A DNA stretch of 64,000 nt from Streptomyces sp. CCM_MD2014 (GCF_000772045.1 NZ_CP009754.1:5456001-5520000), one strand, 5' to 3'. Positions 23,952-32,772 are shown, numbered from the stretch's first letter. The notes: a model not told the origin generated them from the letters alone. Numbers and translations are program-made.

Positions 23952-25400
23952 TCAGCGGCCGTGCGGCAGCTTCAGGGCCGCCGCGGAGCTGAGGAGCGCC
24001 CCGGCCGTGACGATCATCGAGGTGATGAAGATGGCGTCCGCGGCCGCGCCGGCCCCCGCGCCGTCGGCGGCGCTCAGGTAGACGCTGCCGTACGTGGCGA
24101 CGCCGAGGACCTGGGCGACCTGGGCCCCGGTGGTCATCACACCGCTGGCGTCCGCGGCGTCGGCCGGCTTCACCTGGGCCAGGGCCACGGTCAGCAGCGG
24201 GCTGGTGATGTAGCCCATGCCGATACCGACGACCAGCTGGAGGCCCAGGAGGCCCGCCCCGCCGTCGCCGCCGGAGCGCATGGCGAAGCCGATGCCGCAG
24301 TACCCGAGGGCGGCGACCAGGCAGGCCACGGCGATCATCGGCCGGTGCAGCCGTGCGGGCACCTTCTGCCAGGTCAGGCTCCCGCCCGCCACGCCGAGGG
24401 CGAGCGGCGCGAAGGTCAGTCCGGTGCGCGTGGCCGACTCGCCGAGCGCCGTCTGCATGTGCTGGGAGAAGGCGAAGAGGAAGCCCGCGTACCCCGCCAT
24501 GGTGAAGAAGTTCGCGGAAGCACCCGGGACGAGTCCGGGCGTCTTCAGGACCCTCCCCGGGATCAGCGGATCACCGCCACGGCGCGCGACCGCCCGCTCG
24601 GTGAGGGCGAATACGGCGAACATGGGAACGGAGACGATCAGGGACACCTGCATCCACAGCGGCCAGTCCTGGTCGTGTCCCATCACCAGCGGCACGACCA
24701 GCAGCAGCAGGGCTGCGGTCAGCGTGACCAGGCCGGGGATGTCCAGGGACTTGGGGTGTGCGGGCCTGCCCGGCGGCAGCAGGCGCAGGCCGGCGATCAG
24801 CAGCACCGCACCGATCGGCACGTTGATCAGGAACACCGGACGCCAGCCGGTGCCGAACAGGTCCGCACTGACGAGAACACCGCCGACCACCTGGCCGACG
24901 ACGACACCGAGACCGATGACGGCGGCGTACAGGCTCAGCGCGCGGGCGCGCGCGGCACCCTCGAACGTGAGCTGGATCAGGCTGTAGACCTGCGGCATCA
25001 TCAGCGCCGCCCCGACGCCCTGGACCACGCGCGCCCCGATCAGCAGGCCGGCGGTGGGGGCGAGTCCGCAGGCGAGGGAGGCCACGGTGAAGGTGACGAG
25101 GCCGAACAGGAACGCGGCACGGTAGCCGTTGCGGGCACCGAGCCGGGCGCCCGTGACCAGCAGCGTGGCGTACGCGACGGTGTACCCGGAGACGATCAGC
25201 TGCAGCGCCGAGCCCGTGGTGTCGAGGTCGGTGCGGATCGTCGGTGTGGCGACGTTGACGATCGTCGAGTCGAGCAGGGCCATGAAAACCGAGCCCAACA
25301 GCACGACCAGCATGAGATTGCTGCGGCGCCGCTCTGCGGAGGGGGTGGCGGTGGGTTCCGCGGGAGCCGAGTCGGCCCGCGTGCTTGTCGTCTCGCTCAT
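23952..25400 (-). CDS. MFS drug:H+ antiporter, DHA2 (EmrB/QacA-like)
   Basis: This 482-residue exporter has about 14 transmembrane helices, as expected for the DHA2 family. Motif D1 appears as LLDSTIVNVATPTIRTDL, motif A-like as GARLGARNGYRAAF, and motif C as GLGVVVGQVVGGVLVS in helix 5, which marks antiporters. It probably expels hydrophobic or cationic drugs across the inner membrane. The ATG at 25400 was preferred over the in-frame GTG two codons upstream. It is divergent from an XRE regulator across a 103-bp gap containing a 12-bp palindrome, so it is the likely target of that regulator. Confidence 0.93.
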   Translation of the reverse strand: MSETTSTRADSAPAEPTATPSAERRRSNLMLVVLLGSVFMALLDSTIVNVATPTIRTDLDTTGSALQLIVSGYTVAYATLLVTGARLGARNGYRAAFLFGLVTFTVASLACGLAPTAGLLIGARVVQGVGAALMMPQVYSLIQLTFEGAARARALSLYAAVIGLGVVVGQVVGGVLVSADLFGTGWRPVFLINVPIGAVLLIAGLRLLPPGRPAHPKSLDIPGLVTLTAALLLLVVPLVMGHDQDWPLWMQVSLIVSVPMFAVFALTERAVARRGGDPLIPGRVLKTPGLVPGASANFFTMAGYAGFLFAFSQHMQTALGESATRTGLTFAPLALGVAGGSLTWQKVPARLHRPMIAVACLVAALGYCGIGFAMRSGGDGGAGLLGLQLVVGIGMGYITSPLLTVALAQVKPADAADASGVMTTGAQVAQVLGVATYGSVYLSAADGAGAGAAADAIFITSMIVTAGALLSSAAALKLPHGR

Positions 25401-25449
25401 GACCACGATGGTCCAGGTATCAGGATCCGGGTACCAGGTACGCGTTCAT

Positions 25450-25461
25450 CCCGGTACCGGG
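25450..25461. promoter_or_regulatory. 12-bp palindrome CCCGGTACCGGG between MFS and XRE genes
   Basis: CCCGGTACCGGG is perfectly symmetric. Related half-sites lie close by: GGTATC at about 25417, CCGGGTACC at 25427-25435 and AGGTACG at about 25436. All lie in the 103-bp divergent gap. This clustering suggests an operator for the adjacent XRE-type regulator. Binding is inferred. Confidence 0.4.
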
Positions 25462-25503
25462 AGTATCCGTCTACGGCGCGGAAGCGTCCTGCACACTGGA
25501 ACG

Positions 25504-26448
25504 ATGGCGCGGAGCGATCTGGAGCACGACGGCGGTACACCGGACGAAGAGGTCCGACGGCGTGCCGCACTGGGGGAGTTCCTGCGACGCCGGCGCGAGC
25601 GGGTCGCCCCGGAGACGGTGGGCATCGCACGGGGCACCCGGCGGCGCACGCCGGGCCTGCGCCGGGAGGAGGTCGCCCAGCTCTCCGGGATCGGTGTCGC
25701 CTGGTACACCTGGCTGGAGCAGGGACGGCGGATCAACCCCAGCGTCCAGGTGCTCGACGCGGTCGCCCGTACGTTGCTGCTCGACGAGACGGAGCGCAAC
25801 CACCTCTACCGGCTCGCGGCGGTCCCCAGCGTGCCGGAGAAGGCGATGCCGGCCAGGTCGCAGCCGCCGGAGTACCGGACCATCCTGGAAGCCCTGGCAC
25901 CGCTGCCGGCGACCATCGTGACGGCTCGCTACGACGTCCTCGCCTTCAACGACGCCTACGCCGCGCTCGACCCGGGTCTCGTGCTGGTACCGCCGCAGGA
26001 GCGGAACGTGCTGCACCACCTCTTCACCGCCCCGGAGCACGTCCAGCCCCTCGTCGAATGGGAGCGCGAAGTGTCCTTCATGGTCGCCCAGTTGCGCGCC
26101 GCCTTCGGACGGCGCCTGGGCGACCGGGAGTGGACCCGGTTCATCGACGGCCTCTGCGCCGCCAGTCCGCGGTTCGCGGCGCTGTGGGGCAGGCACGAGG
26201 TCGCCTCGTCGGAGGCGCGGCGCAAGTCCTTCTGGAGCGTGGACGGGGACGAGCTGCACCTGGTCGCGAGCGGCTTCGCGGTCGCCGCGGCGCCGGACAC
26301 GAAGCTGTGGATCTACACGCCCGACGACCAGGACACCACCCGGCTGATCGACGCCCTCGTACGGCGCTACCGGAAGGCCGGAGCCGCGGAGCTGCTGCGC
26401 CTGGGCGCCCGTTCGGGGCGGGCCGGCGGACCACCGCGGGGAGCGTGA
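25504..26448 (+). CDS. XRE-family transcriptional regulator with MmyB-like ligand-binding domain
   Basis: This 314-residue regulator has a helix-turn-helix domain near residues 15-95 (LGEFLRRRRERVAPETVG, then TPGLRREEVAQLSGIGVAWY, then TWLEQGRRINPSVQVLDAVA). A MmyB-like PAS-type domain follows (YDVLAFNDAYAALDPG, LHHLFTAPEHVQPLVEWERE, ending LHLVASGFAVAAAPDTKLWI). Members of this family often control adjacent oxidoreductases or transporters in response to small lipophilic ligands. It is divergently transcribed from the MFS exporter, its likely target, and convergent with the PabAB gene with a gap of only 14 bp. Confidence 0.92.
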   Translation: MARSDLEHDGGTPDEEVRRRAALGEFLRRRRERVAPETVGIARGTRRRTPGLRREEVAQLSGIGVAWYTWLEQGRRINPSVQVLDAVARTLLLDETERNHLYRLAAVPSVPEKAMPARSQPPEYRTILEALAPLPATIVTARYDVLAFNDAYAALDPGLVLVPPQERNVLHHLFTAPEHVQPLVEWEREVSFMVAQLRAAFGRRLGDREWTRFIDGLCAASPRFAALWGRHEVASSEARRKSFWSVDGDELHLVASGFAVAAAPDTKLWIYTPDDQDTTRLIDALVRRYRKAGAAELLRLGARSGRAGGPPRGA

Positions 26449-26462
26449 CGACGACCGGGCTC

Positions 26463-28565
26463 TCAGGTGGACGTCGGCTGCCTCTGGCGCCCGGGGAACT
26501 CCGCCCCCGTCAGGGTCAGCAGCGGGGCGGACTTGACCGCGGTCTCCTCGAACTCGGCCTGCGGGTCCGACAGCGCGACGATCGCTCCGCCGATCCCGTA
26601 ACGGACCCTCCCCGGGGTGAGAACCGCCGTTCGGATCACCACACTCAGATCCGCGGCACCGGACAGCGAGAAGTACCCGATCGCGCCCGAGTAGACGCCG
26701 CGGGGCCCGCCTTCGAGACGGTCGACGATCTCCATGGTGCGAATCTTGGGCGCGCCCGTCATCGATCCCGGCGGGAAGGAGGAGCGCACGCAGTCCACGG
26801 CCGTACGGTGCGGGCGCAGCCGGGCCCGCACCGTACTCACCAACTGGTGCACGGTCGCGTACGTCTCGACGTCGAAGAGCCCGCTGACCTCCACCGAGCC
26901 GGGCTCGGCGTACCGGCCCAGGTCGTTGCGCACCAGATCGACGATCATCAGGTTCTCGGCGCGGTCCTTCTCGTTCGCCCTCAGCTCCGACACGATCTCC
27001 GCGTCCTCGTGCGGCGCGGCTCCACGGGGCCGGGTGCCCTTGATGGGCCTGGACTCGGCCACGCCGTCCGCGCTCACGCTCACGAACCGCTCGGGCGACG
27101 TGCTCAGCACCGCCATGTCCCCGAAGCGCAGCAGCGCCGCGCAGGGGGAGGGGCTGGCACGTCGCAGGGTCCGGTACGACACCCAGGGGTCCAGATCGAG
27201 ATCGGCCTCCGCGAGGTTGGTCAGGCATATCTCGTACGTCTCACCGGCGGCGATCTCCTCCTGGCAGGCGTCGATCAGCTTCAGGTACGCATCGTGGTCG
27301 TGCCGCAGCCGGACGGGAGCAGTCGCGGCGGCGACGGGGAGCTCCCGCGGGGAGACTCCCGCCAGCGCGCGCAGGGCCTGCCGGGTGTCGCGCAGCCAGG
27401 AACGAGCCGGCGCCTCGTCGCCCTGCTCGGCCAGCGCCAGCAGATGGGTGGTCCCGGTGGCGTGGTCGAGTACCACCGCGCGGTCGGCGAACACCAGGAC
27501 GGCGTCGGCGTCCTGCGAGCGGTGCACGTTGGTCGCGCCGCACTGGGCCTTCAGTTCGTAGCCCAGATAACCGACCCACCCCAGCGTGAAGTCGAAGGGG
27601 AGGGAGGGCAGTTCCGTCCTCGTCGCCCGCAGGTCCGCGTCGAGCCAGTCGAGGAAGTCGCCGCTGACCATCTGCGTGCCCGTCGCGGAGCGCACCTCCA
27701 CCGTGCCGCTCCAGACGTCGGCCCTGGCGACGCGCGCCAGCGGTCCCGAGGCGTCACCCATGAAGGAGAAGCGTCCCGCACGGTCGTCCGGCCTGCTGCT
27801 GTCCAGCCAGAAGGCGTGGTCGCCGGAGCCGAAGAGGTGCTCGAAGACCACCTCGTCGACCCACCGGGTGGGTACCGCCTCGGTCAGCACCCGCAGCCGG
27901 CGCGGTCGCGCCGCCGGGGGACGGGCGGAGCGAGGGAGCGCCGGTGCGGACGGCCGGAAGGGCTCCGGTGCGGTGCCGCGTTCCGCATGCCAGGAGCGGC
28001 TCGCCGCGACGAAGTTGGCGAGCAGTTCCTTGCCGTACTCGGTCAGTACCGACTCGGGGTGGAACTGCAGGCCCCAGATGGGGCGGTGCCGGTGACGCAG
28101 CCCCATCAGTACGCCGTCCGGCGTCCACGCGACGGCCTCGAGTTCGTCCGGCAGGCTCTGCACCGTGAGCGAGTGATAGCGCACTGCTTCGAAGGGCGAG
28201 GGGATGCCGTGGAACAGGTCACTGCCGTCGTGCAGCACGGGCGAGGTGCGGCCGTGCCGCGGTTCGGGGGCCCGTCCGACCACCCCGCCGTGCAGCAGCG
28301 CGACGCCCTGGTGCCCGAGGCAGACTCCGAGCACTGGTATCCGGGCGTGGCGCACGACGTCCGCGCACAGGCCGAAGTCCGCCGGGCGTTCGGGGCTGCC
28401 GGGCCCCGGCGAGAGGACCACCTGGTCGAACTCCGCGAGGCGCGAGTGATCCCAGCCGGGTTCGTCGTTGCGGATCACGACGGGTTCGCATCCGCTGACC
28501 TCGGTCAGGTAGTGGTACAGGTTGAAGGTGAAGGAGTCGTAGTTGTCGATCAGGAGCGTTCGCAC
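26463..28565 (-). CDS. pabAB: Fused aminodeoxychorismate synthase (PabA-PabB)
   Basis: This 700-residue enzyme converts chorismate and glutamine to 4-amino-4-deoxychorismate. The N-terminal class I glutaminase has the nucleophile in VLGVCLGHQ (Cys 82) and the HPES motif of the catalytic His/Glu. The C-terminal chorismate-binding domain contains SRPIKGTRPRG; the Lys in PIKGT is diagnostic for PabB rather than anthranilate synthase, which has PIAGT. DLVRNDLGRYAEPGSV and GSMTGAPKIRTMEI complete the active site. Fused PabAB is common in p-aminobenzoate-dependent antibiotic pathways. The GTG start overlaps the upstream methyltransferase gene by 16 bp. It competes with PhzE and AroC products for chorismate; its role beside the phenazine cluster is unclear. 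Confidence 0.95.
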   Translation of the reverse strand: MRTLLIDNYDSFTFNLYHYLTEVSGCEPVVIRNDEPGWDHSRLAEFDQVVLSPGPGSPERPADFGLCADVVRHARIPVLGVCLGHQGVALLHGGVVGRAPEPRHGRTSPVLHDGSDLFHGIPSPFEAVRYHSLTVQSLPDELEAVAWTPDGVLMGLRHRHRPIWGLQFHPESVLTEYGKELLANFVAASRSWHAERGTAPEPFRPSAPALPRSARPPAARPRRLRVLTEAVPTRWVDEVVFEHLFGSGDHAFWLDSSRPDDRAGRFSFMGDASGPLARVARADVWSGTVEVRSATGTQMVSGDFLDWLDADLRATRTELPSLPFDFTLGWVGYLGYELKAQCGATNVHRSQDADAVLVFADRAVVLDHATGTTHLLALAEQGDEAPARSWLRDTRQALRALAGVSPRELPVAAATAPVRLRHDHDAYLKLIDACQEEIAAGETYEICLTNLAEADLDLDPWVSYRTLRRASPSPCAALLRFGDMAVLSTSPERFVSVSADGVAESRPIKGTRPRGAAPHEDAEIVSELRANEKDRAENLMIVDLVRNDLGRYAEPGSVEVSGLFDVETYATVHQLVSTVRARLRPHRTAVDCVRSSFPPGSMTGAPKIRTMEIVDRLEGGPRGVYSGAIGYFSLSGAADLSVVIRTAVLTPGRVRYGIGGAIVALSDPQAEFEETAVKSAPLLTLTGAEFPGRQRQPTST

Positions 28566-29281
28566 GGATTCGCTGTCCCTGTGATCTCGTACAGGATGTG
28601 TTCGACGGACTCCGCGCCCTCGCGGACCGTCCGGCTGCGCAGGACCCGCAGCCGCCGACCGGACTCCTCGGCGAGCCGGTGCAGGACCGGGATGTCGCCG
28701 CGGTCGCTGAAGTGCAGCAGAACCCGGCCCCCGGGGGCGGCGTGCAAGGCGGCCTCGGCGAGGTAGCGCCGGTGGGTTCGGTAGCCGGGGTCCACGTACG
28801 CGCGTTCATGGATCGTGGTGGGCCGGTATCCGGGCGGCGCCAGGACGAAGTTCGAGTGCCAGTAGACGGTGTCGAAGCGTTCGGCGGGGCCGACTCGGCC
28901 GAACAGGTCGCTGTGCACCGCCGTCACGCGGTCCGTGACGTGGTGCCGGTGCGCGTTGAGGGCGGTGTTGCGCACCGCCTGCTCGCTGACGTCGACGGCG
29001 GTCACCCGGTCGCAGCCGGCCAGGGCGGCGGACACGGCGATGATGCCGGTGCCGCACCCGATCTCCAGCAGGGAGCCGCGGAGCAGCGGGGTCCCGCCGG
29101 GCTCCGTGAGGCCGAGCAGGTCCATGGCCACACCGGTCGAGGGCGAGAAGGGTGGTGCGAACACACCGTCCAGGAGGTCCCAGGTGCGGTCCGCCATGGT
29201 GAAGGTGCGCGGCCGTTCGGGATGGTGCAGGGACGCCCGGCTGCGTTCGAGCGAGCGTATGTAGCTCTGGATGTTCGACAT
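28550..29281 (-). CDS. Class I SAM-dependent methyltransferase
   Basis: This 243-residue enzyme has a Rossmann-type SAM-binding motif I, LLEIGCGTGI (71-80), motif II-like TAVDVSEQAVRNTALNAHRH and post-motif DLFGRVG. The layout is like the HemK/PrmC group, but the (N/D)PPY catalytic motif is replaced by HSNFVLAPPGY, so it is probably a small-molecule methyltransferase, not a release-factor modifier. It is translationally coupled to PabAB (16-bp overlap). It is divergent from the PucR regulator across 239 bp. A phenazine or p-aminobenzoate-derived substrate is possible but unproven. GGGGGA precedes the ATG. Confidence 0.85.
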   Translation of the reverse strand: MSNIQSYIRSLERSRASLHHPERPRTFTMADRTWDLLDGVFAPPFSPSTGVAMDLLGLTEPGGTPLLRGSLLEIGCGTGIIAVSAALAGCDRVTAVDVSEQAVRNTALNAHRHHVTDRVTAVHSDLFGRVGPAERFDTVYWHSNFVLAPPGYRPTTIHERAYVDPGYRTHRRYLAEAALHAAPGGRVLLHFSDRGDIPVLHRLAEESGRRLRVLRSRTVREGAESVEHILYEITGTANPCERS

Positions 29282-29520
29282 GTTTCCCCCGTTTTCTGAT
29301 GGAGGCCGTCGCAGACCATGACGGCTCCGGGGACATGTTTTCCCGGTCGGCGACGCCGTGGAAGGTGGGGGCACCACCCTCTGCGGCCTACGAGATGAGG
29401 GTGCGGCCACACATGATCGTTAGAATCCCAGATCGAAGGCCGAAAGGGGGCGCCATCACGATCGGTACGCTGCTGGAGAGTTGACTGGCCCAGGAAACGA
29501 CGACAGGAGGCAACGGGACA

Positions 29521-31461
29521 GTGAACACGGAGAGGGAACAGTCCGGCTCCCCCACGTTAGAGGTCTTGGAACTGCTCGCACAGGACTCGCCGCTCCATCA
29601 CTTTCAGGAACTCCTCAACCACGGCAGGCGACGCCTGTCCCAGGACCAGTTCGCCGAGCTGGAACGGGCGACGCAACTGGCCACGAACATCCACGCGGCC
29701 ACCGTGCAGCGCCGCCAGCGGGAAGCGACCATGAGCGCGCTCGTGGACACGGTCCACGAGATGACGATGCCGTACGACCCCGACGCACTGCTGAAGGTCA
29801 TCACGAACCGGGCCCGCCGACTGCTCGGTTCGGACATGGCCTACATCAGTCTGAACACGGGCGACGGCACCACGTACATCCACAGCTCGGACGGCGACAC
29901 CACGTCGCTCAACGTCGGGCTGGTGGTGGAGCAGAGCCACGGTCTGGGGGCCATGGCACAGGAGGCCGGGGCGCCCTTCTGGACGCCCGACTACCTCAAC
30001 GACACCCGCATTCCGCACGGGGAGCGGATCGACGAAGTCGTCCGCGTGGAGGGACTGCACGCGGTGATGGCGGTCCCCATCTCCAGCGGCGGCGAGGCCA
30101 TCGGCGTCCTCTACACCGCCGACCGTTCCGCGCGCCACTACCTGCCCGACGAGATCAGTGTCATGCGTTCGATCGCCGACTTCGCAGCGGTGGCACTGGA
30201 CCGGACCCGGATGCTGGACCGTACCCGGTCGGAGATGGCGGAACTGGAGTTGGTGCGCATCGCCGCACGCAGGGCCGCGGCCCACTCCGAACAACTCGAC
30301 GACGTCCGGGCCCGCATGATCACTCAGGTGCTCGCAGACGGAAACCTCCAGGACCTCGTGAGCGTGGCCGCCGGTGTCCTGGGAGGGTCGCTCGCCGTGG
30401 CCGACGCGCACCGTCGAGTGCTCGCGTCGGCGGGCGACGCCTGGGAGATGGGGGAGGAGCTGCGGGAGCGGGCCCGCCTGGAGGCGCACACCGCACGCGG
30501 GCTCGTCTCCCTCGATGACGGCATATGGGCGACGCCCGTCGCCGCCGGGGCCGAGGACCTCGGGGTCGTCCTGTTCAGGTCCGGTGCGTCGCAGCCGCCG
30601 ACCCCAGAGCTGGAACGGTTCTTCCGGTTCGTCGGACAAGCGGTGGCGCTGCTCCTGGTGATGCAGCGCAGCACCGCGGTGGCGGCCGGTCCGGTCCGCG
30701 ACGCACTGCTCGACGACCTGCTCGTCCCTTCCCGGCATCCCAGCTCGCAGTTCACGCACCGGGCACGCCGGGTGGGTCTGGACCCGGACAGCCCGTACGT
30801 CGTCGTCCTCGCGCATCCGGAGGGCGGCGAGCACGGCAGGGCCGTCGTCTGGGCCTCCTCGTACGCCTACCGGCAGTGCGGGCTCAAGACCGTGAGCGGC
30901 GACTCCGTCGTACTTCTGCTGCCGGGCTCGGACGCCTCCTCGGCGGCGCGGGCCGTCTTCGAGGAACTCTCACCGCTGCTCAGCGAGCCCGTCACGGTGG
31001 CCGCGTCGGGCCCGGCCGATTGCCTCGGCCGGGTCGCCGACCTGTACCAGGAGGCCGTGAGCTGCTACGACGCGCTGATCGCGCTGGGCGGTGCGGGAAG
31101 TGCGGCGTCGATGGACGAACTGGGCTTCCTGGGCCTGCTGTTGTCCGGCGGCCACGACGTCGACGGCTTCATCGGGCTGACGATCGGCCCGTTGCTCGAC
31201 CACGACGCGGAACGCGCCACGGACCTCGTCGCCACCGTCGAGGCGTACTTCGCCTCAGGGAACAGTCCCACACGTGCGGCCGAGGAGCTGCACGTGCACG
31301 CCAATACGGTCGCCCGCCGCCTCACCCGGATCACCGGTGTCCTGGGCCCGGACTGGCAGCAGCCGCCGCGGGCCGTGGACATCCAGCTCGCGGTGCGGCT
31401 GCTGCGGGCCAGGGAGGTTCTCCGCCGCAGGCGTGATCAGGCCGACATGCCGGGGAGGTGA
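29521..31461 (+). CDS. GAF and PucR-type helix-turn-helix transcriptional regulator with TTA codon
   Basis: This 646-residue regulator has a helical N-terminus, a GAF domain at about 85-225 (LGSDMAYISLNTGDGTTYIH, then GLHAVMAVPISSGGEAIGVL, then YTADRSARHYLPDEISVM), a central regulatory region and a C-terminal PucR-type HTH (TRAAEELHVHANTVARRLTR, near 590-610). PucR proteins usually activate metabolite-inducible genes. Codon 13 (29557-29559) is TTA, which in Streptomyces needs the developmentally controlled bldA tRNA, so production should be tied to late growth. AGGAGG lies 10 nt before the GTG. It overlaps the convergent IS701-like gene by 25 bp and is the most likely cluster activator. Confidence 0.9.
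   Translation: MNTEREQSGSPTLEVLELLAQDSPLHHFQELLNHGRRRLSQDQFAELERATQLATNIHAATVQRRQREATMSALVDTVHEMTMPYDPDALLKVITNRARRLLGSDMAYISLNTGDGTTYIHSSDGDTTSLNVGLVVEQSHGLGAMAQEAGAPFWTPDYLNDTRIPHGERIDEVVRVEGLHAVMAVPISSGGEAIGVLYTADRSARHYLPDEISVMRSIADFAAVALDRTRMLDRTRSEMAELELVRIAARRAAAHSEQLDDVRARMITQVLADGNLQDLVSVAAGVLGGSLAVADAHRRVLASAGDAWEMGEELRERARLEAHTARGLVSLDDGIWATPVAAGAEDLGVVLFRSGASQPPTPELERFFRFVGQAVALLLVMQRSTAVAAGPVRDALLDDLLVPSRHPSSQFTHRARRVGLDPDSPYVVVLAHPEGGEHGRAVVWASSYAYRQCGLKTVSGDSVVLLLPGSDASSAARAVFEELSPLLSEPVTVAASGPADCLGRVADLYQEAVSCYDALIALGGAGSAASMDELGFLGLLLSGGHDVDGFIGLTIGPLLDHDAERATDLVATVEAYFASGNSPTRAAEELHVHANTVARRLTRITGVLGPDWQQPPRAVDIQLAVRLLRAREVLRRRRDQADMPGR
29557..29559 (+). promoter_or_regulatory. 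In-frame TTA leucine codon (bldA-dependent control point)
   Basis: TTA is codon 13 of the PucR-type regulator gene (ACG TTA GAG GTC). TTA codons are very rare in Streptomyces and are read only by the bldA tRNA, which accumulates late in development. No other in-frame TTA was noticed among the phenazine genes, though not every codon was checked. Confidence 0.85.
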
Positions 31462-32654
31462 GCGCAGTCGCCGTCGGCCTGCGCGGTCAACGCCTCGACG
31501 GCGTGGGCCGCGGAGGCGAGGGTGATGTGGCAGTGCCATCCGCGCAGCGAACGTCCTTCGAAGTCCCGCAAACCCGCCCGGTTCCCGAACCCGGCCAGGT
31601 CCTGCCGTACCCGCCCGGTGAGTGCGGCCAGCCGCAACAGCGCCGGCGACGGAGTCTGCGTCATGGTCGTCAGCCACGCCCCTCCGAAGCGGGACCGGTA
31701 GCTGTCCCACTCTCCCAGGAGCACGAGGTCCTGGGAGCCGCCCGGCAGCCCCACGCTCAGGCGGGCGACGGGGGTGTGCCGGATCCCGGAGGGAGCCGCC
31801 GTGCCGCCCCAGGCCACCGTGCGGCGCAGCCCCGGCACCGAGGCGAGCAACTGCTGCACGCGCACCTGGCCCTGACCGGGCCGGCGCACCCGTGCGTCCC
31901 GGGGGGTCACCCGCGTGGTGCCGGGAACGCGCACCAGCACGGGGACGCCCGCTGCGGAGAAGCGGTCGAGCGTGGCGGAGGGGTCCTCGGCCATCGTGTC
32001 GAGCACCACGGGAAGACGGGTGGCGTCGTGGACGCGGGAGAACCCCAGAGCCGCGGTGGCCGCGCACGCCTGCCGCGGTTCGGTGCGGTCGTCGTCCAGG
32101 AGGAGGCGCCAGGTCACCGGGGCGCTGACGCGATCGGACGCGGCCCACACGCCGAACGCCTGTTGGCCGTGGAAGGCTCCGCCGTGGTGCTCGTCGACAC
32201 CCCAGCCCACGCCCACGGAGTGCTGCCCGGACTTCGGGATCGGCATGGGACGGACCACCCAGGCGCGGGCGCCGATGCGGGGGACGAGCCAGTCGGACAG
32301 GGCCTCGCGCAAGGACACCCAGTCCCAGGTGGAATTGCAGACGAAGTGGTGCAGGGGCTGCTCCATCGTGGGGTCGCCCAGGGACAGGGCGACGTTCCTG
32401 ATGGACCGGCGGCCGTGTGCGCTCAGCAGTCCCCGCAGGTACTGCTCGCCCTTGTGCCTCTGGTCCCTGCGCGGGAGGACGGCGAAGAGAGCGGTGCTCA
32501 GGTCCTGGAGCAGGCTCTCCCGCGGGGAGTCGGCCACCATCAGGCCGGGTGTCCCGCCCCCGAACGCCTGCGCGGCCATCTGCCGTGGACCGACAACCCC
32601 GCGCGTGCGCTCCGCGTCGCTCGGCGACGCTCCCCCGTTGGCGAGAACGTTCAC
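31437..32654 (-). CDS. IS701-family transposase-like protein with degenerate catalytic site
   Basis: This 405-residue protein aligns along most of its length with IS701-type DDE transposases. It has LPRRDQRHKGEQYLRGLLSA at about residue 60, then HFVCNSTWDWVSLREAL, then VPVLVRVPGTTRVTPRDARV, and the C-terminal signature DFEGRSLRGWHCHITLAS. Where active family members have a DDTxFPK motif, this one reads VRPMPIPKSG. The late acidic helix (normally YRELKDELG) reads LAGFGNRAG, so at least two of the three catalytic acids appear lost. No terminal inverted repeats flank the gene. It is best read as a domesticated DNA-binding protein, possibly a regulator of the cluster. GTG start with GAGGGGGA upstream. 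Confidence 0.75.
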   Translation of the reverse strand: MNVLANGGASPSDAERTRGVVGPRQMAAQAFGGGTPGLMVADSPRESLLQDLSTALFAVLPRRDQRHKGEQYLRGLLSAHGRRSIRNVALSLGDPTMEQPLHHFVCNSTWDWVSLREALSDWLVPRIGARAWVVRPMPIPKSGQHSVGVGWGVDEHHGGAFHGQQAFGVWAASDRVSAPVTWRLLLDDDRTEPRQACAATAALGFSRVHDATRLPVVLDTMAEDPSATLDRFSAAGVPVLVRVPGTTRVTPRDARVRRPGQGQVRVQQLLASVPGLRRTVAWGGTAAPSGIRHTPVARLSVGLPGGSQDLVLLGEWDSYRSRFGGAWLTTMTQTPSPALLRLAALTGRVRQDLAGFGNRAGLRDFEGRSLRGWHCHITLASAAHAVEALTAQADGDCAHLPGMSA

Positions 32655-32772
32655 GGATTCCCCCTCTGTGTCGTTCCTGGACGGCTCCGCAGAGCCGGGT
32701 GGTCCCAGCATGCGGGGCACGTCGCCGGGCCGGGGAGGTGGAGGGAGGACTCCATGACCGGGGGGAGCGGTT

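Noticed and set aside
26463..28565. Anthranilate synthase (TrpEG) as identity of the fused chorismate enzyme
   Set aside because: The PIKGT motif with Lys is the aminodeoxychorismate synthase type; anthranilate synthases have PIAGT.
23961..28766. Plus-strand open frame of about 1600 codons covering the MFS, XRE and PabAB region
   Set aside because: It is antisense to, or out of frame with, well-supported genes, has low-complexity Gly/Arg composition and no domain.
31437..32654. Active insertion sequence of the IS701 family
   Set aside because: No terminal inverted repeats or target duplication were found and two of three catalytic acidic positions seem replaced.
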